From Gliomastix tumulicola (lineage: Eukaryota > Ascomycota > Sordariomycetes > Hypocreales > Bionectriaceae): a stretch of 64,000 bases of DNA. The notes under the pieces are model-generated. The model was not told the origin of the DNA, did no database searches, and saw only the letters and a program-made list of their open reading frames with translations. A program made the position numbers and the translations under genes. The stretch is from the NCBI GenBank assembly GCA_001599755.1, contig BCHX01000006.1:3211336-3275335 (forward strand). The letters run 5' to 3'. Numbering within the stretch: the first letter of the stretch is position 1; each line of letters starts with the position of its first letter. This document shows, piece by piece, positions 56,054 through 64,000 of this stretch.

Positions 56054-56322
56054 GCTTTTCTTCTGGAGTCGGAAAGTGGGCGAAGCGCGGTGTTCCATGT
56101 GACTGTTTTCGTTGGACGTCTTGGAGAGGAAGCGGTGTTGAGAAAGCTGCCAGGAGGCCACACAGAATATCAGTGCCTCGGGTGAATGAGCAGAGATAAT
56201 CAATTTGATAGAGTAAGCGAAACACATCCCTGTGGCAGGCAGACAATAGTAAAGTGCAGCCCAACTGGTTCCTCCCATTCTACCAAAGGCACAAAACGCC
56301 ATAAGCAGTCCACAAAATACTC

Positions 56323-57159
56323 TTAGACACTCCCATGATAATACACTCTCTTCCACAATATCATAGAAATTGCTGTTACAGCGGCCGCCATCACCCAGGG
56401 CATCAGAACCTTGGCCGCTGCTACCAGATTCCGCACCGTCACCTCACGCGCAGTCCTCCTCAGCGCCGCTGCCTCGTTCAACCACGGGAAATCCTCGTCC
56501 GGCACGTCCTTCTCCAGAAACTGACACAGTGGCTCCCAGCCGTCGCCCATGCGGTACTCGAGAAGTCTCTCGGGCGGCACGAGCTCGCGGATGCGGCGGC
56601 CGTGTTCGAGGTACGCTTCCCGGGCATTGGCGCGAGCCTCGTCTGGCGTTCGGGCGGAGAAGAGGCCGAGGAGGACCTTGCGCGTGGCCCGAGCGGAGAC
56701 GTTTCCTGTGACCGGCTCGAGGAAGCGGAGGCTGAAGTTGGCCGCCGTGCCCCAGATCTGGGGGACGAGACTGTCAAAGACACTATGAAACCACCGCTCG
56801 TAGTCCCTCTCGACGAGGATGACTTTGGCCTCGGGATACGCGGCTATGAGCTCCGGGCCGAACATGGACGCAGCGTCGGTAGCCGCCTCGCATGTTCCGT
56901 ATATCTCATCCCAGTCGGCACGGGTGAAGGGCACGCCGGTATATGTGGGCAGACAAGGGAAGGTGGCGTCCGCTGCGGCGCTGAGAACGCGCCAGTCGGA
57001 GGGCCGGTCGAGGGCCCTGGAGCAGTGGTGGACGTTCTGATAGCCGAGGATGGTGAGGGCTTCGGCCAAGGAGGCTGAGCCCGTGCGAGGGAGGCCGAGC
57101 GAGAGAACCTTCATCTGTCGTCGGGGTTGCTTGGAGGTGTCTTCGTAAGTGGACGCCAT
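56323..57159 (-). CDS. Sulfotransferase-family (P-loop) protein with C-terminal membrane anchor
   Basis: An intronless gene of 278 residues. The N-terminal VLSLGLPRTGSASLAEAL (residues 18-35) is the phosphate-binding loop of the Sulfotransferase_4 group. AYPEAKVILVERDYERWFHSV supplies the 3'-phosphate-binding region and PPERLLEYRMGDGWEPLC is the conserved C-terminal motif of this fungal family. The last 30 residues (LMPWVMAAAVTAISMILWKRVYYHGSV) are a hydrophobic helix followed by basic residues, so the protein may be tail-anchored. No acceptor substrate is known for these proteins and PAPS use is unproven. It converges with the coiled-coil protein gene, 269 bp apart. Confidence 0.87.
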   Translation of the reverse strand: MASTYEDTSKQPRRQMKVLSLGLPRTGSASLAEALTILGYQNVHHCSRALDRPSDWRVLSAAADATFPCLPTYTGVPFTRADWDEIYGTCEAATDAASMFGPELIAAYPEAKVILVERDYERWFHSVFDSLVPQIWGTAANFSLRFLEPVTGNVSARATRKVLLGLFSARTPDEARANAREAYLEHGRRIRELVPPERLLEYRMGDGWEPLCQFLEKDVPDEDFPWLNEAAALRRTAREVTVRNLVAAAKVLMPWVMAAAVTAISMILWKRVYYHGSV

Positions 57160-57850
57160 CGCTACAGATGGAATGATGAAGTGTGCAATTACAAAGAATC
57201 AATCTCTAGTGGCCACCGTTGGAGCGAAACTAAGACTGCGTCTTGCTCACGTGAAATGGTGAGACATCTGCGTTTTTGGCTCCAAGCTAAATCACGTTCC
57301 GCGTCTCAAATTTAGGCCTCGTTTAGATATGTCATCACTCTAGGGGGTCAGGCTATTCGTAGTATCACTTCAGGCACATCATGCTCTGCACTCGCTAAGA
57401 ATAACCATACAGTGAAGCCCAGATAGATTCAAATAGATGAGAAAATATTTGCTTCGTGATTCACCAAGACCTGGCCTGGTTCGGGGGACAAGAGCTCGAT
57501 CACAGCCTACACCCATTATTCACAGGTCGACAAAACTATGATACACAGATATGGTCCAAAAACTAACAGCAAAAATGTGAGTCTAAGAACAGTGACGAGC
57601 TGCTGCCAAGTACTATCCACGCTATTGGCATATTCTCTTCTTCTCAGGACAGAACTTTGTGAAGCATGTTGAGGACTGGAGGTTACGTGAAAAAGATCTC
57701 GGCTCCTGCTTCATATATCAGGAGACCAGCCAAGCTGTTTGATGTAATTCCTGCAGGCTAAGATCAATTTCGCCATTGAAAAAACGCCCCAGGTCACACC
57801 TACAGATATCAGTTCAGCAGAGCAATTTATAACTTCACGTAGCCAGCACC
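57160..57850. other. Intergenic, no gene seen
   Basis: A moderately AT-rich spacer between the divergently oriented sulfotransferase-like gene and the small hypothetical gene. It holds both promoters. No element recognised. Confidence 0.4.
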
Positions 57851-58171
57851 ATGAGCGGACGCAAGGTCGCAGACTGCATCCACCTCATCGATGTTCAGTT
57901 CTCGTACACCGGCCTCCAAGGCGTCCAATTCGTCCCCAGCTATGGCATAACCGTCGTTGCGGACAACTCGACGTCTACCAAGCTCGAGGCGCACCACGAG
58001 ACAGGCAAGAACGTCGACTTCAGCTCGTCGAGCCTTCGCCAGTTCCTTCGTAGCCTAGCAGACAAGGGAGTCGGCGCGATTGAAAAGTTTGAGGAGGTCG
58101 AGTACGAGTATGGTGATATTCATCGGGGAACCTGGGTCAATGGGGAGTATGTCATCAACAGCACTGGCTGA
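57851..58171 (+). CDS. Small hypothetical protein, 106 residues
   Basis: A single open frame MSGRKVADCIHLIDVQF... ending VINSTG, with a good start context (CAGCACCATGAG). Predicted secondary structure alternates strands with one helix (SLRQFLRSLADKGVGAIEKF). No signal peptide, membrane helix or known domain. GC content and codon use match neighbouring real genes, which supports coding. Family unknown. The first frame is uninterrupted and no intron is needed. A TTTATAA string sits only about 25 bases before the ATG, closer than expected for a TATA box. Confidence 0.6.
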   Translation: MSGRKVADCIHLIDVQFSYTGLQGVQFVPSYGITVVADNSTSTKLEAHHETGKNVDFSSSSLRQFLRSLADKGVGAIEKFEEVEYEYGDIHRGTWVNGEYVINSTG

Positions 58172-58198
58172 GAGGTAGGAAAGACGGAGGACGAGACG

Positions 58199-58216
58199 CC
58201 CCCCCCCCCCCCCCCC
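58199..58216. repeat. Poly-C run of 18
   Basis: A homopolymer downstream of the small hypothetical gene, between two convergent genes. Confidence 0.85.
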
Positions 58217-58338
58217 TTGTCGTAATGACAGATCCTCTGCCGCTCCGTAGTGTAGAGACCAATAATTATTACAATTAGTAGTTCTCTCTTTCTAAGCTAG
58301 TGGATCCTACACGTAATATAATATACATGATCAAACAG

Positions 58339-59988
58339 CTACTTGCGCTTGTGCACCCTGTACACCTGGTACTCATCGCCAGCATTCACGGGCAGAACAT
58401 TGAACCTGGCATACGAGTCGATGTTCTCAGGCTCCAGCACGCTGTACGCAAGAGCAGCGTTCTTCTGGCGCGTGCTCACCCAGTACCCGCCCGCCGGGAT
58501 GCTCACCACCTTGGTGAACGACTCCGTCTCGACCGTCGTCCGCGCGATACCCTCGTACTTGGACGTGGACAGCTCGGCAACCGTGACGTTGAACGCCTCG
58601 ACCTCGCCCTCGAAGTCGGCACGCAGCTCATCAACCTGGACGCCCGAGTAGCGCAGCCGCTCGGCGACATCACCCCAGGCGCGCGAGAAGACGTACGCCT
58701 CGGGCCGGGAGCGCGTGAGCACGGCGTCGAGCGGCGTCGTGTTGAGGAACGTGACGGGGACCTGCACGACGCTGCCGTTGCGGGCGTCGATGTACTCCCA
58801 GCTGATCTGCTCCTCAAAGGGCGCGTCGGTGACGACGATGTCCTCGTCGTTGCCGATGAAGTCCCTCCGCGCAGCCTCGACCGTGTCGTAGACGAGCTTG
58901 GCGTTGTCAGCCGCCGTCTGGACGAGCGTCTCGACCATGACGAGACCCGTCGCGACGCGGCGCTGGTAGTGCTGGTCTGCGAGCCTGATGCCGCGCGTCT
59001 CGGTGAGGAACATGACGGCCTGGCTCAGACCGACGCTCGAGTCGCCGATCTTGGCGTCAGACGTCGTCTCCTCGAGCGTGATGTCGTCGCTCTCCAGGTT
59101 GCCGATGACGTACGCGCCCCAGCGCAGATCGTGCTTCTCCATGGCCGCCGCGATGCTGTCGGCGAACAGCGTCTCGGACAGCGCGCGGATGTCGGCGTGG
59201 ATGTTGAGGTTCTTCATCGCCGAGAACTGCCCGTCCTGCGCGGCGAGCCACTGGCCCTCGGCGCCATAACCCGTGCTGGCCGTGTACTCGTGGCAGTCGA
59301 CGCCGACGTGCGGCGCAAAGTCCATGACGAGCTTCTTGATGTCCCGCGTCTGCTGGCGCGCGAGCTTGGTGTGGTCGCGGTTCGGGTCGAACGACGTCGC
59401 CAGGTAGCGCTGGAAGTACGCCACGCCGTCCGGGTTGTAGCGCGGCAGCATGAGGATCTCGACGTGCTCGAGGACAGACGCAGCCCACCCCGGCTCCGCG
59501 TCGAACTTGCCCAGCAGCGCGAGCAGGGCGCCGTCTCCCGCAGGCTCGTTGCCGTGGACGCCGCCCTGCATCCAGATGCGCACTTTATGCTCGGACGTGT
59601 AGTTGGCGTGGCTGGTCAGGGGGTCCCCGCTGCTGGGCTTGTTCGACGCCGAGAGGAAGACGTACGGCAGCGAGCGGCCCTCCTCGGACTGGAAGGTCGG
59701 GCTGTGGTACGTCATGAAGCCGTTGCGCGCCGCGAGCGTCTGCAGCCAGTGGTCCATCGTGCGCTGGTCCGTCGGGCCGCTGGTGCCGTTCGTCCAGCCC
59801 GCGGGGAGCGTGTCCGGGTCGGTGAAGGCGGGCTGGTAGATGTCGATGTCGACGTCGGGGAAGTTGGCCGCCACATGGTCCTCGTCCTTGCTCACGGAGA
59901 CCTGGTTGTCGGCGTAGACAAGCTGGGCGGCGGCGAGCCGGGCCTGGAGGAGGCCGAGGGCAGCAGCGAGGGTCGTCTGGACGCGCAT
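58339..59988 (-). CDS. Secreted metallocarboxypeptidase, M14 family
   Basis: An intronless gene of 549 residues. A signal peptide (MRVQTTLAAALGLLQARLAAA) precedes the catalytic domain. The zinc ligands are visible: H145 and E148 in GGVHGNEPA, and H233 in VDCHEYTA. The substrate-binding Arg is R204 in FDPNRDH and the catalytic Glu is E330 in FLTETRGI. A C-terminal beta-rich region of about 170 residues follows, longer than in pancreatic-type enzymes, as in fungal secreted homologues. There is no classical propeptide. It would remove C-terminal residues from peptides outside the cell. It converges with the small gene ending at 58171. A long open frame exists on the opposite strand but is a GC/codon artefact. 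Confidence 0.9.
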   Translation of the reverse strand: MRVQTTLAAALGLLQARLAAAQLVYADNQVSVSKDEDHVAANFPDVDIDIYQPAFTDPDTLPAGWTNGTSGPTDQRTMDHWLQTLAARNGFMTYHSPTFQSEEGRSLPYVFLSASNKPSSGDPLTSHANYTSEHKVRIWMQGGVHGNEPAGDGALLALLGKFDAEPGWAASVLEHVEILMLPRYNPDGVAYFQRYLATSFDPNRDHTKLARQQTRDIKKLVMDFAPHVGVDCHEYTASTGYGAEGQWLAAQDGQFSAMKNLNIHADIRALSETLFADSIAAAMEKHDLRWGAYVIGNLESDDITLEETTSDAKIGDSSVGLSQAVMFLTETRGIRLADQHYQRRVATGLVMVETLVQTAADNAKLVYDTVEAARRDFIGNDEDIVVTDAPFEEQISWEYIDARNGSVVQVPVTFLNTTPLDAVLTRSRPEAYVFSRAWGDVAERLRYSGVQVDELRADFEGEVEAFNVTVAELSTSKYEGIARTTVETESFTKVVSIPAGGYWVSTRQKNAALAYSVLEPENIDSYARFNVLPVNAGDEYQVYRVHKRK

Positions 59989-60968
59989 CGTGGCTCTGCT
60001 TCTTGCTGTGAGGAACGCGGATGATCACTGCAAGTTCCAGAGAGGCAGCAGACGGGGGGCCAGAGGGCCTTATCTACCCCCCCCTCCCCCCCATGCTGCT
60101 GCACGAAATCAATTGCGATCGACAGCCGGCCTGTGAGCTCATTACGGACGGGTAGGTATCGGGACGAGGGCGAGGGACAGGGAACTTTTTGAGCCAAGGC
60201 TCTGGATCGTGGAGCTCGCCCGCTGATAACGAGCTTAGCACGGTGAGCTACGGCGTCATCGCCCACGTTTAAATGCGTTTAAAATGAGTTAAAGACGAAT
60301 GTTTCCGCTGCAACGGTTCCTGATAGTCAGTTGGGGTTGGACGGACTAGCACCGCATCAGGCAGGTCAGATGCTGCCGGGGCAGTGGACCAGCGTTTGGA
60401 GTATCAAGGATTGGACGATTTGTAATTTCGTTTTCTATTTCTTTGGAAGCTGGATCGAAGGGGTCGTGGACGTGGCTGATCGCTGGTGGATGAAAAGCTG
60501 GTGACTACTAGTTGCTGAGACCGCGTCCCTCGATCTCTTAAGCCGGTCACACCGGGAGCTCACACGCGGTGTCTTAGCCGGAGACGACTTCCGGCGCATG
60601 GTCGACGCGCCGATCCGGTGGTGTTCCGGATCGGACCCTCGCTGGGGTGATGGCCCAATGTCTCCCAAGGGCAACACTCCTGAGGACCAGTAGAAGGATG
60701 GATGAAGAGGGTATATGCGCCAGGAGAGTCTGTCCGGTGTGAATCACAGATTGGCACATGTCTGCTGTCAGGTGGCTTAGATGAGTTGGGCACTGACGGG
60801 GATGGTTGTTGGTGGCGCGCAATCCATCAAAAAACGATTCAACAGAATCCCCCGCCACCGCGCTGTGGCCGGTAAACACATCTGAGGTACGTACCCAAAC
60901 AGTTGAGATGGTCAGGAGTGTTATTGAAACCCCAGCCTCTTCAAAGTCACTTATAATATACTTATAAT
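59989..60968. other. Divergent intergenic region, no gene seen
   Basis: Holds the promoter of the M14 peptidase (minus) and of the RNase D-fold gene (plus). A short direct repeat (ACTTATAATAT) twice at 60949-60970 looks TATA-like. Confidence 0.45.
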
Positions 60969-60970
60969 AT
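60949..60970 (+). promoter_or_regulatory. Tandem TATA-like repeat overlapping the first ATG
   Basis: Two adjacent copies of ACTTATAATAT, of which the second ends within the ATG at 60969. If this is the TATA region, transcription starts about 30 bases later and translation begins at a downstream ATG such as 61131. Confidence 0.4.
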
Positions 60971-62102
60971 GATCAGTCGACAAGGATATGCCGTCCCAAG
61001 AAATCTTGACAGCAACATCCCCTCTGCAACCACACCCCCGAAGCCCAAGCTACTGCGAGGCTCTACCACGTTCGACGCTCCCACCAAGCAAGAGGACACA
61101 ATATTAAGATATTTCCTCGCCAGACCCAAAATGCCTGCTTCTCGTCCGTCAACGCCCACTCCCTCCAGAATCAGACCGGAGATCCTGGCAGCGGCCTCGT
61201 CAGAGCCACCAAGCGGACACACACCACCTATAAAACCCATCCCCTCCTACCGCATGCCCTCGTTGTACTCCTACGCACCCATCCCCTATCCAGGCTACCG
61301 GAAGTACAGTGGCCACGCGACCGTAGCTCCTCCTCCGCACTCCACACGTCTCTACATTAACGCCGAGGAGACGCTGTACTCCTTTGTCTCCATCGTCCGC
61401 CGCCACAGCCGGCTCTACATCGACCTGCACAGCTTCGGCGAGGACGGCGAGGACGACGAGGGCACCACCCTGCACGGCCTCGTGGCGGTCTTCTCGCCGC
61501 AGAGAGACGTGGGCGCCGTCATGGACGCGCAGTTCCTGAAAGAGCATGCATCGCGCAGGGAGATGGGCTGTGCCGACGGCCGCACGCCTCCGTTTCGCAG
61601 GCTTTTGGAGGACACCACCATCACCAAGGTCTTCTGGGGCGTGCGCGACAAGGCCGATGTCCTGGAGAGGCTGCTGGATGTGCATATGGACAATGTCGTC
61701 GACGCGCAGCTGTCCCAGGCAGTCTACCGCGAGCAGGACAGCCAGACCAACGTGCATCTCAGCAGTCTCGCGGTCAGCGTCCTACAGCTCGGGCTTCCGG
61801 ACGATGAGATCACGGCGTGGACCGCGAGCAGGGAACAAATTCGGCCGGCGGTCCTCAAGGACCGGCCGTTGGGCAATCAGGCGATGGAGTACTGCATCAA
61901 CGAGGTCAAATACCTGCCACGGCTGCACGAACTGTCCTGGGGCCAGCTCTGGGAGAGCAGCAAGTTCCGGGTCAGGTGGCAGACCAGGCTCCTCATCAAC
62001 GTGGCGAGAACACAGGCGATCTGGGGGCCTCATTCGAGGGTTCAGGGAGACCCTGCTAGGTATCGGCCGGCGCTGCAGGATGAAGACGACTTCTGGGGGT
62101 AA
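60969..62102 (+). CDS. Degenerate RNase D-fold (Exd1-like) 3'-5' exonuclease-domain protein
   Basis: One exon of up to 377 residues. The start could be at 60969, or at 61131, which gives MPASRPSTP. The first 120 residues are Pro/Ser-rich and disordered. From about residue 128 the RNase D-like core is recognisable: TRLYINAEE, SRLYIDLHSFG (where the first D-x-E of DEDD enzymes reads D-x-H), ITKVFWGVRDKADVLERLLDVHMDNVVDAQLSQAVYRE and the C-terminal NEVKYLPRLHELSW. The catalytic acidic set is not complete, so a non-catalytic RNA- or protein-binding role is more likely than nuclease activity. The identity with Exd1-like fungal proteins is from pattern, not alignment. Confidence 0.72.
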   Translation: MISRQGYAVPRNLDSNIPSATTPPKPKLLRGSTTFDAPTKQEDTILRYFLARPKMPASRPSTPTPSRIRPEILAAASSEPPSGHTPPIKPIPSYRMPSLYSYAPIPYPGYRKYSGHATVAPPPHSTRLYINAEETLYSFVSIVRRHSRLYIDLHSFGEDGEDDEGTTLHGLVAVFSPQRDVGAVMDAQFLKEHASRREMGCADGRTPPFRRLLEDTTITKVFWGVRDKADVLERLLDVHMDNVVDAQLSQAVYREQDSQTNVHLSSLAVSVLQLGLPDDEITAWTASREQIRPAVLKDRPLGNQAMEYCINEVKYLPRLHELSWGQLWESSKFRVRWQTRLLINVARTQAIWGPHSRVQGDPARYRPALQDEDDFWG

Positions 62103-62751
62103 AAAGCGAGAGGAGAGAGGTGCCCGTGGATTATTCACGATTCCGGGCAGCAAATTCACGATCGGCCTTTTAGTGCTGGAAGATCCCTGTGATTCTGGCC
62201 CGTTAGCGGGATGGTGTAACAAAGAACAGCGACAGGGTGGGCGAGTTGGCGGTGTTGGGGACCGCACTTTTTCTGTCTCTCTCCTGCGGCCTCCGTAAGG
62301 ACACCACCACCACACACCACAAGTTATGCAACGCAGCCGACACGAGATGTATCCTGTCCTATCATCTGAAGACCATAATGGAATCTATTCTCATGAACTC
62401 AATTTATATGCCACGACCTAACTACCAGATGAAAAGCACTCAGCGACCCCCTTCTTCACGGCCACCAACATGAGCGAGACACCGCCTTTTTGTCCACCCT
62501 TAATAAACCGGCTCGACGCCACAGCGCACGTTTTAATTCCGCCAGGGGGCCCTCCATGGTCCTTTAGGCTTCCTTAGGCTGCCTCGGGGTGCCTATCGCC
62601 AAGCGCCGTCTCTGCAGGGTCTCCTTCAGCTGAACCTCCTCCCCCCACCGCGTGCACTCCATCATAAAGACGGGCTTTGTCTCGCGTATAAGAAGACGTG
62701 TGAATTTTACATCCATCCATCCGTACGCCTTTCCCCTCTTCCGACCCCATC
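62103..62751. other. Intergenic, promoter of the DUF4246 gene
   Basis: No gene seen. A TATA box at about 62687 precedes the start at 62752. Confidence 0.45.
62687..62693 (+). promoter_or_regulatory. TATA box (TATAAGA)
   Basis: GTATAAGAAG about 65 bases upstream of the ATG at 62752, which leaves a leader of about 35 bases. Confidence 0.5.
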
Positions 62752-64000
62752 ATGTTCCTATTCAATAGGCTCGCCGCGGCATTCAACTCAACTACAGATT
62801 CAGCATCTGACGCCATGGAGGAGGAGTCCAAGCCCAAATTCGACTCTCTCACTGACGCTGAGACGAGCGAGTTCAAGGACTATGTGAGGTCTTTCCAAAG
62901 AACGCCGTCGGTGTGGAGTGCCCGATATTGGATCAAGAACAACTTCGAGAAGACGCTCGAGGAAGCCGTGATTAAGGATCTGATCGAGGGGGCCATGTCG
63001 GAGATCTTCAACAAGAGATACGAGGTTCGTACAGCTTTACCTACCCCCCTCACCGCCACCACCCATTGCACACGCTCCCCTTTCTAATGCAGGACGATAC
63101 TAGGAGATTGGGGCGACGACCATGAAGCTCCCCGGCTTCGGCCGACCCGTGGGCATCGTGCCCCCCGACGTGTTCCCGATGCTCTTCGCGCACAACGGCG
63201 ACGAGAACAACGTCTGGAAGGCGGCGACGCTGCTCATCCGCGAGGTCTGCATGCTGCGCCTCGTCGAGGAGCTGACCAACAAGCCCGAGTGGTGGCGCAA
63301 GGTGCGCGACCCGGCCATCGCGGCGCGCTGGAAGGCCGAGGCGCTCGCGTTCGACTGGGCCGCGTACCGGGAGCACGGCGACTTCACGCCGGCGATGGCG
63401 GACGCCGTCATCGGCGAGCTCAGGGTGAAGGCCGAGCTGTTCGAGAAGACGGGGCTCGTGCCCGTGCTGGACTACTCGGAGGCGGCGATCAAGTCGGACG
63501 TCGTCATGACGGAGGAGATGAGGGAGGCGCTGAGGACGACGGTGGCGCGGCTGCTGGAGGATGCCGTGCCCGAGGACCAGAAGGACTGGCATCCCGGCAG
63601 CGACGGGAAAGTGCTTGATCTCGTCCATCCGTCGCTCTGGCCGCTGCTCTTCGACCGCACGCGCATCCTCACGGACAACAAGCGCATCGGCGTGCACGAC
63701 GCGCTGGAGCACTGCGGCACGGGCAAGGTCATCCCCACGCCGATCAGGGCGGAGATGAGAGGCCTGGACACGGACGGCGTCGTCTCGGACCGCTTCCAGT
63801 GGCTGCCGTGCGACGTGGCCCTGGATCCCAGCACGGGCAAGGCCAGGATCGACAGCTACATCAACAACCTGCACCCCGTCCGCCACGCGGCGCTCTACCC
63901 CATCGTCGAGACGTTCATCGAGAAGTCGCTCCCGGCCTGGGACGTCCTCTACCGCTGGCCCAAGGAGTTCGAGTCGCAGCGCCTCACCACGGACGCCGTG
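62752..64000 (+). CDS. DUF4246 family protein (3' end off window)
   Basis: Exon 1 is 62752-63024 and exon 2 runs from 63104 past base 64000. The intron has donor GTTCGT and acceptor TACTAG, and phase is kept. Exon 2 could also start three bases later (TAG/GAG tandem acceptor). The visible 390 residues hold DUF4246 patterns: MKLPGFGRPVGIVPPDVFPMLFAHNG, REVCMLRLVEELTNKPEWWRKV, HPGSDGKVLDLVHPSLWPLLFDRTR and SYINNLHPVRHAALYPIVETFIEK, with the W-x-P-L-L and H-P-R-type motifs usual in the family. These fungal proteins carry a double-stranded beta-helix-like core further downstream, outside the window. Function is unknown. No signal peptide. Confidence 0.85.

Noticed and set aside
58300..60024. Open frame of 574 codons opposite the M14 carboxypeptidase
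   Set aside because: The minus strand shows a signal peptide and all M14 catalytic residues. The plus frame is Arg/Val-rich antisense artefact.

Overview
This window is nuclear DNA of a filamentous ascomycete (Pezizomycotina; Sordariomycetes, perhaps Hypocreales, is a guess from gene content and style). The evidence is short introns of about 50-190 bp with GTRNGT donors and CTAAC/CTGAC-like branch points. Genes carry long CT-rich leaders and lie on both strands without operons. Fungal families are present: HET, Zn2Cys6/Fungal_trans, MYND-DUF4470, DUF4246, TRI12-type MFS, fungal M14 peptidase and GH43 arabinanase. I predicted 22 protein genes (two cut by the window edges, two interrupted by an in-frame TAG) and one decayed ankyrin-repeat gene. 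Exon joins were worked out by eye and checked for reading phase.

Layout. 1-3.2 kb: a carboxymuconolactone-decarboxylase/AhpD-like gene (minus, runs off the left edge) divergent from a TRI12-like MFS transporter with an in-frame TAG. 4.6-6.5 kb: a methionine-permease-like (LAT/MUP1-type) transporter. 6.5-18.4 kb: about 12 kb with no supportable gene, rich in simple repeats. 18.4-21.8 kb: a GAC1-like glycogen-targeting PP1 subunit with a long leader, one ATG uORF and a probable leader intron. 23.5-31 kb: a Zn2Cys6 regulator, a Ure2-like GST, a small secreted protein and an APC-family permease. 32.5-34.4 kb: a coactosin-like ADF-H protein and a PPxY-containing protein. 34.7-40.5 kb, all minus: a BBE-type FAD oxidoreductase, an NmrA-like protein, and a MYND-DUF4470 protein with an in-frame TAG. 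41.5-48.2 kb: a HET-domain gene, two tandem paralogous minimal kinases and an ankyrin pseudogene. 48.7-56.1 kb: a secreted GH43 arabinanase, a poly-G assembly gap, an MHYT-domain membrane sensor and a nuclear-type coiled-coil protein. 56.3-64 kb: a sulfotransferase-family protein, a small hypothetical protein, a secreted M14 carboxypeptidase, a degenerate RNase D-fold protein and a DUF4246 protein that runs off the right edge.

The genes do not form a recognisable biosynthetic cluster. The most unusual stretch is 41.5-48.2 kb, where HET, truncated kinases duplicated together with their promoters, and a decayed ankyrin gene sit side by side. This resembles a rapidly evolving signalling or non-self-recognition neighbourhood. 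The second theme is the pair of otherwise intact genes (MFS and MYND-DUF4470) each broken by a single TAG. Several smaller splicing peculiarities are also recorded: a GC-AG intron, NAGNAG and triple NAG acceptors, and a 3n intron.
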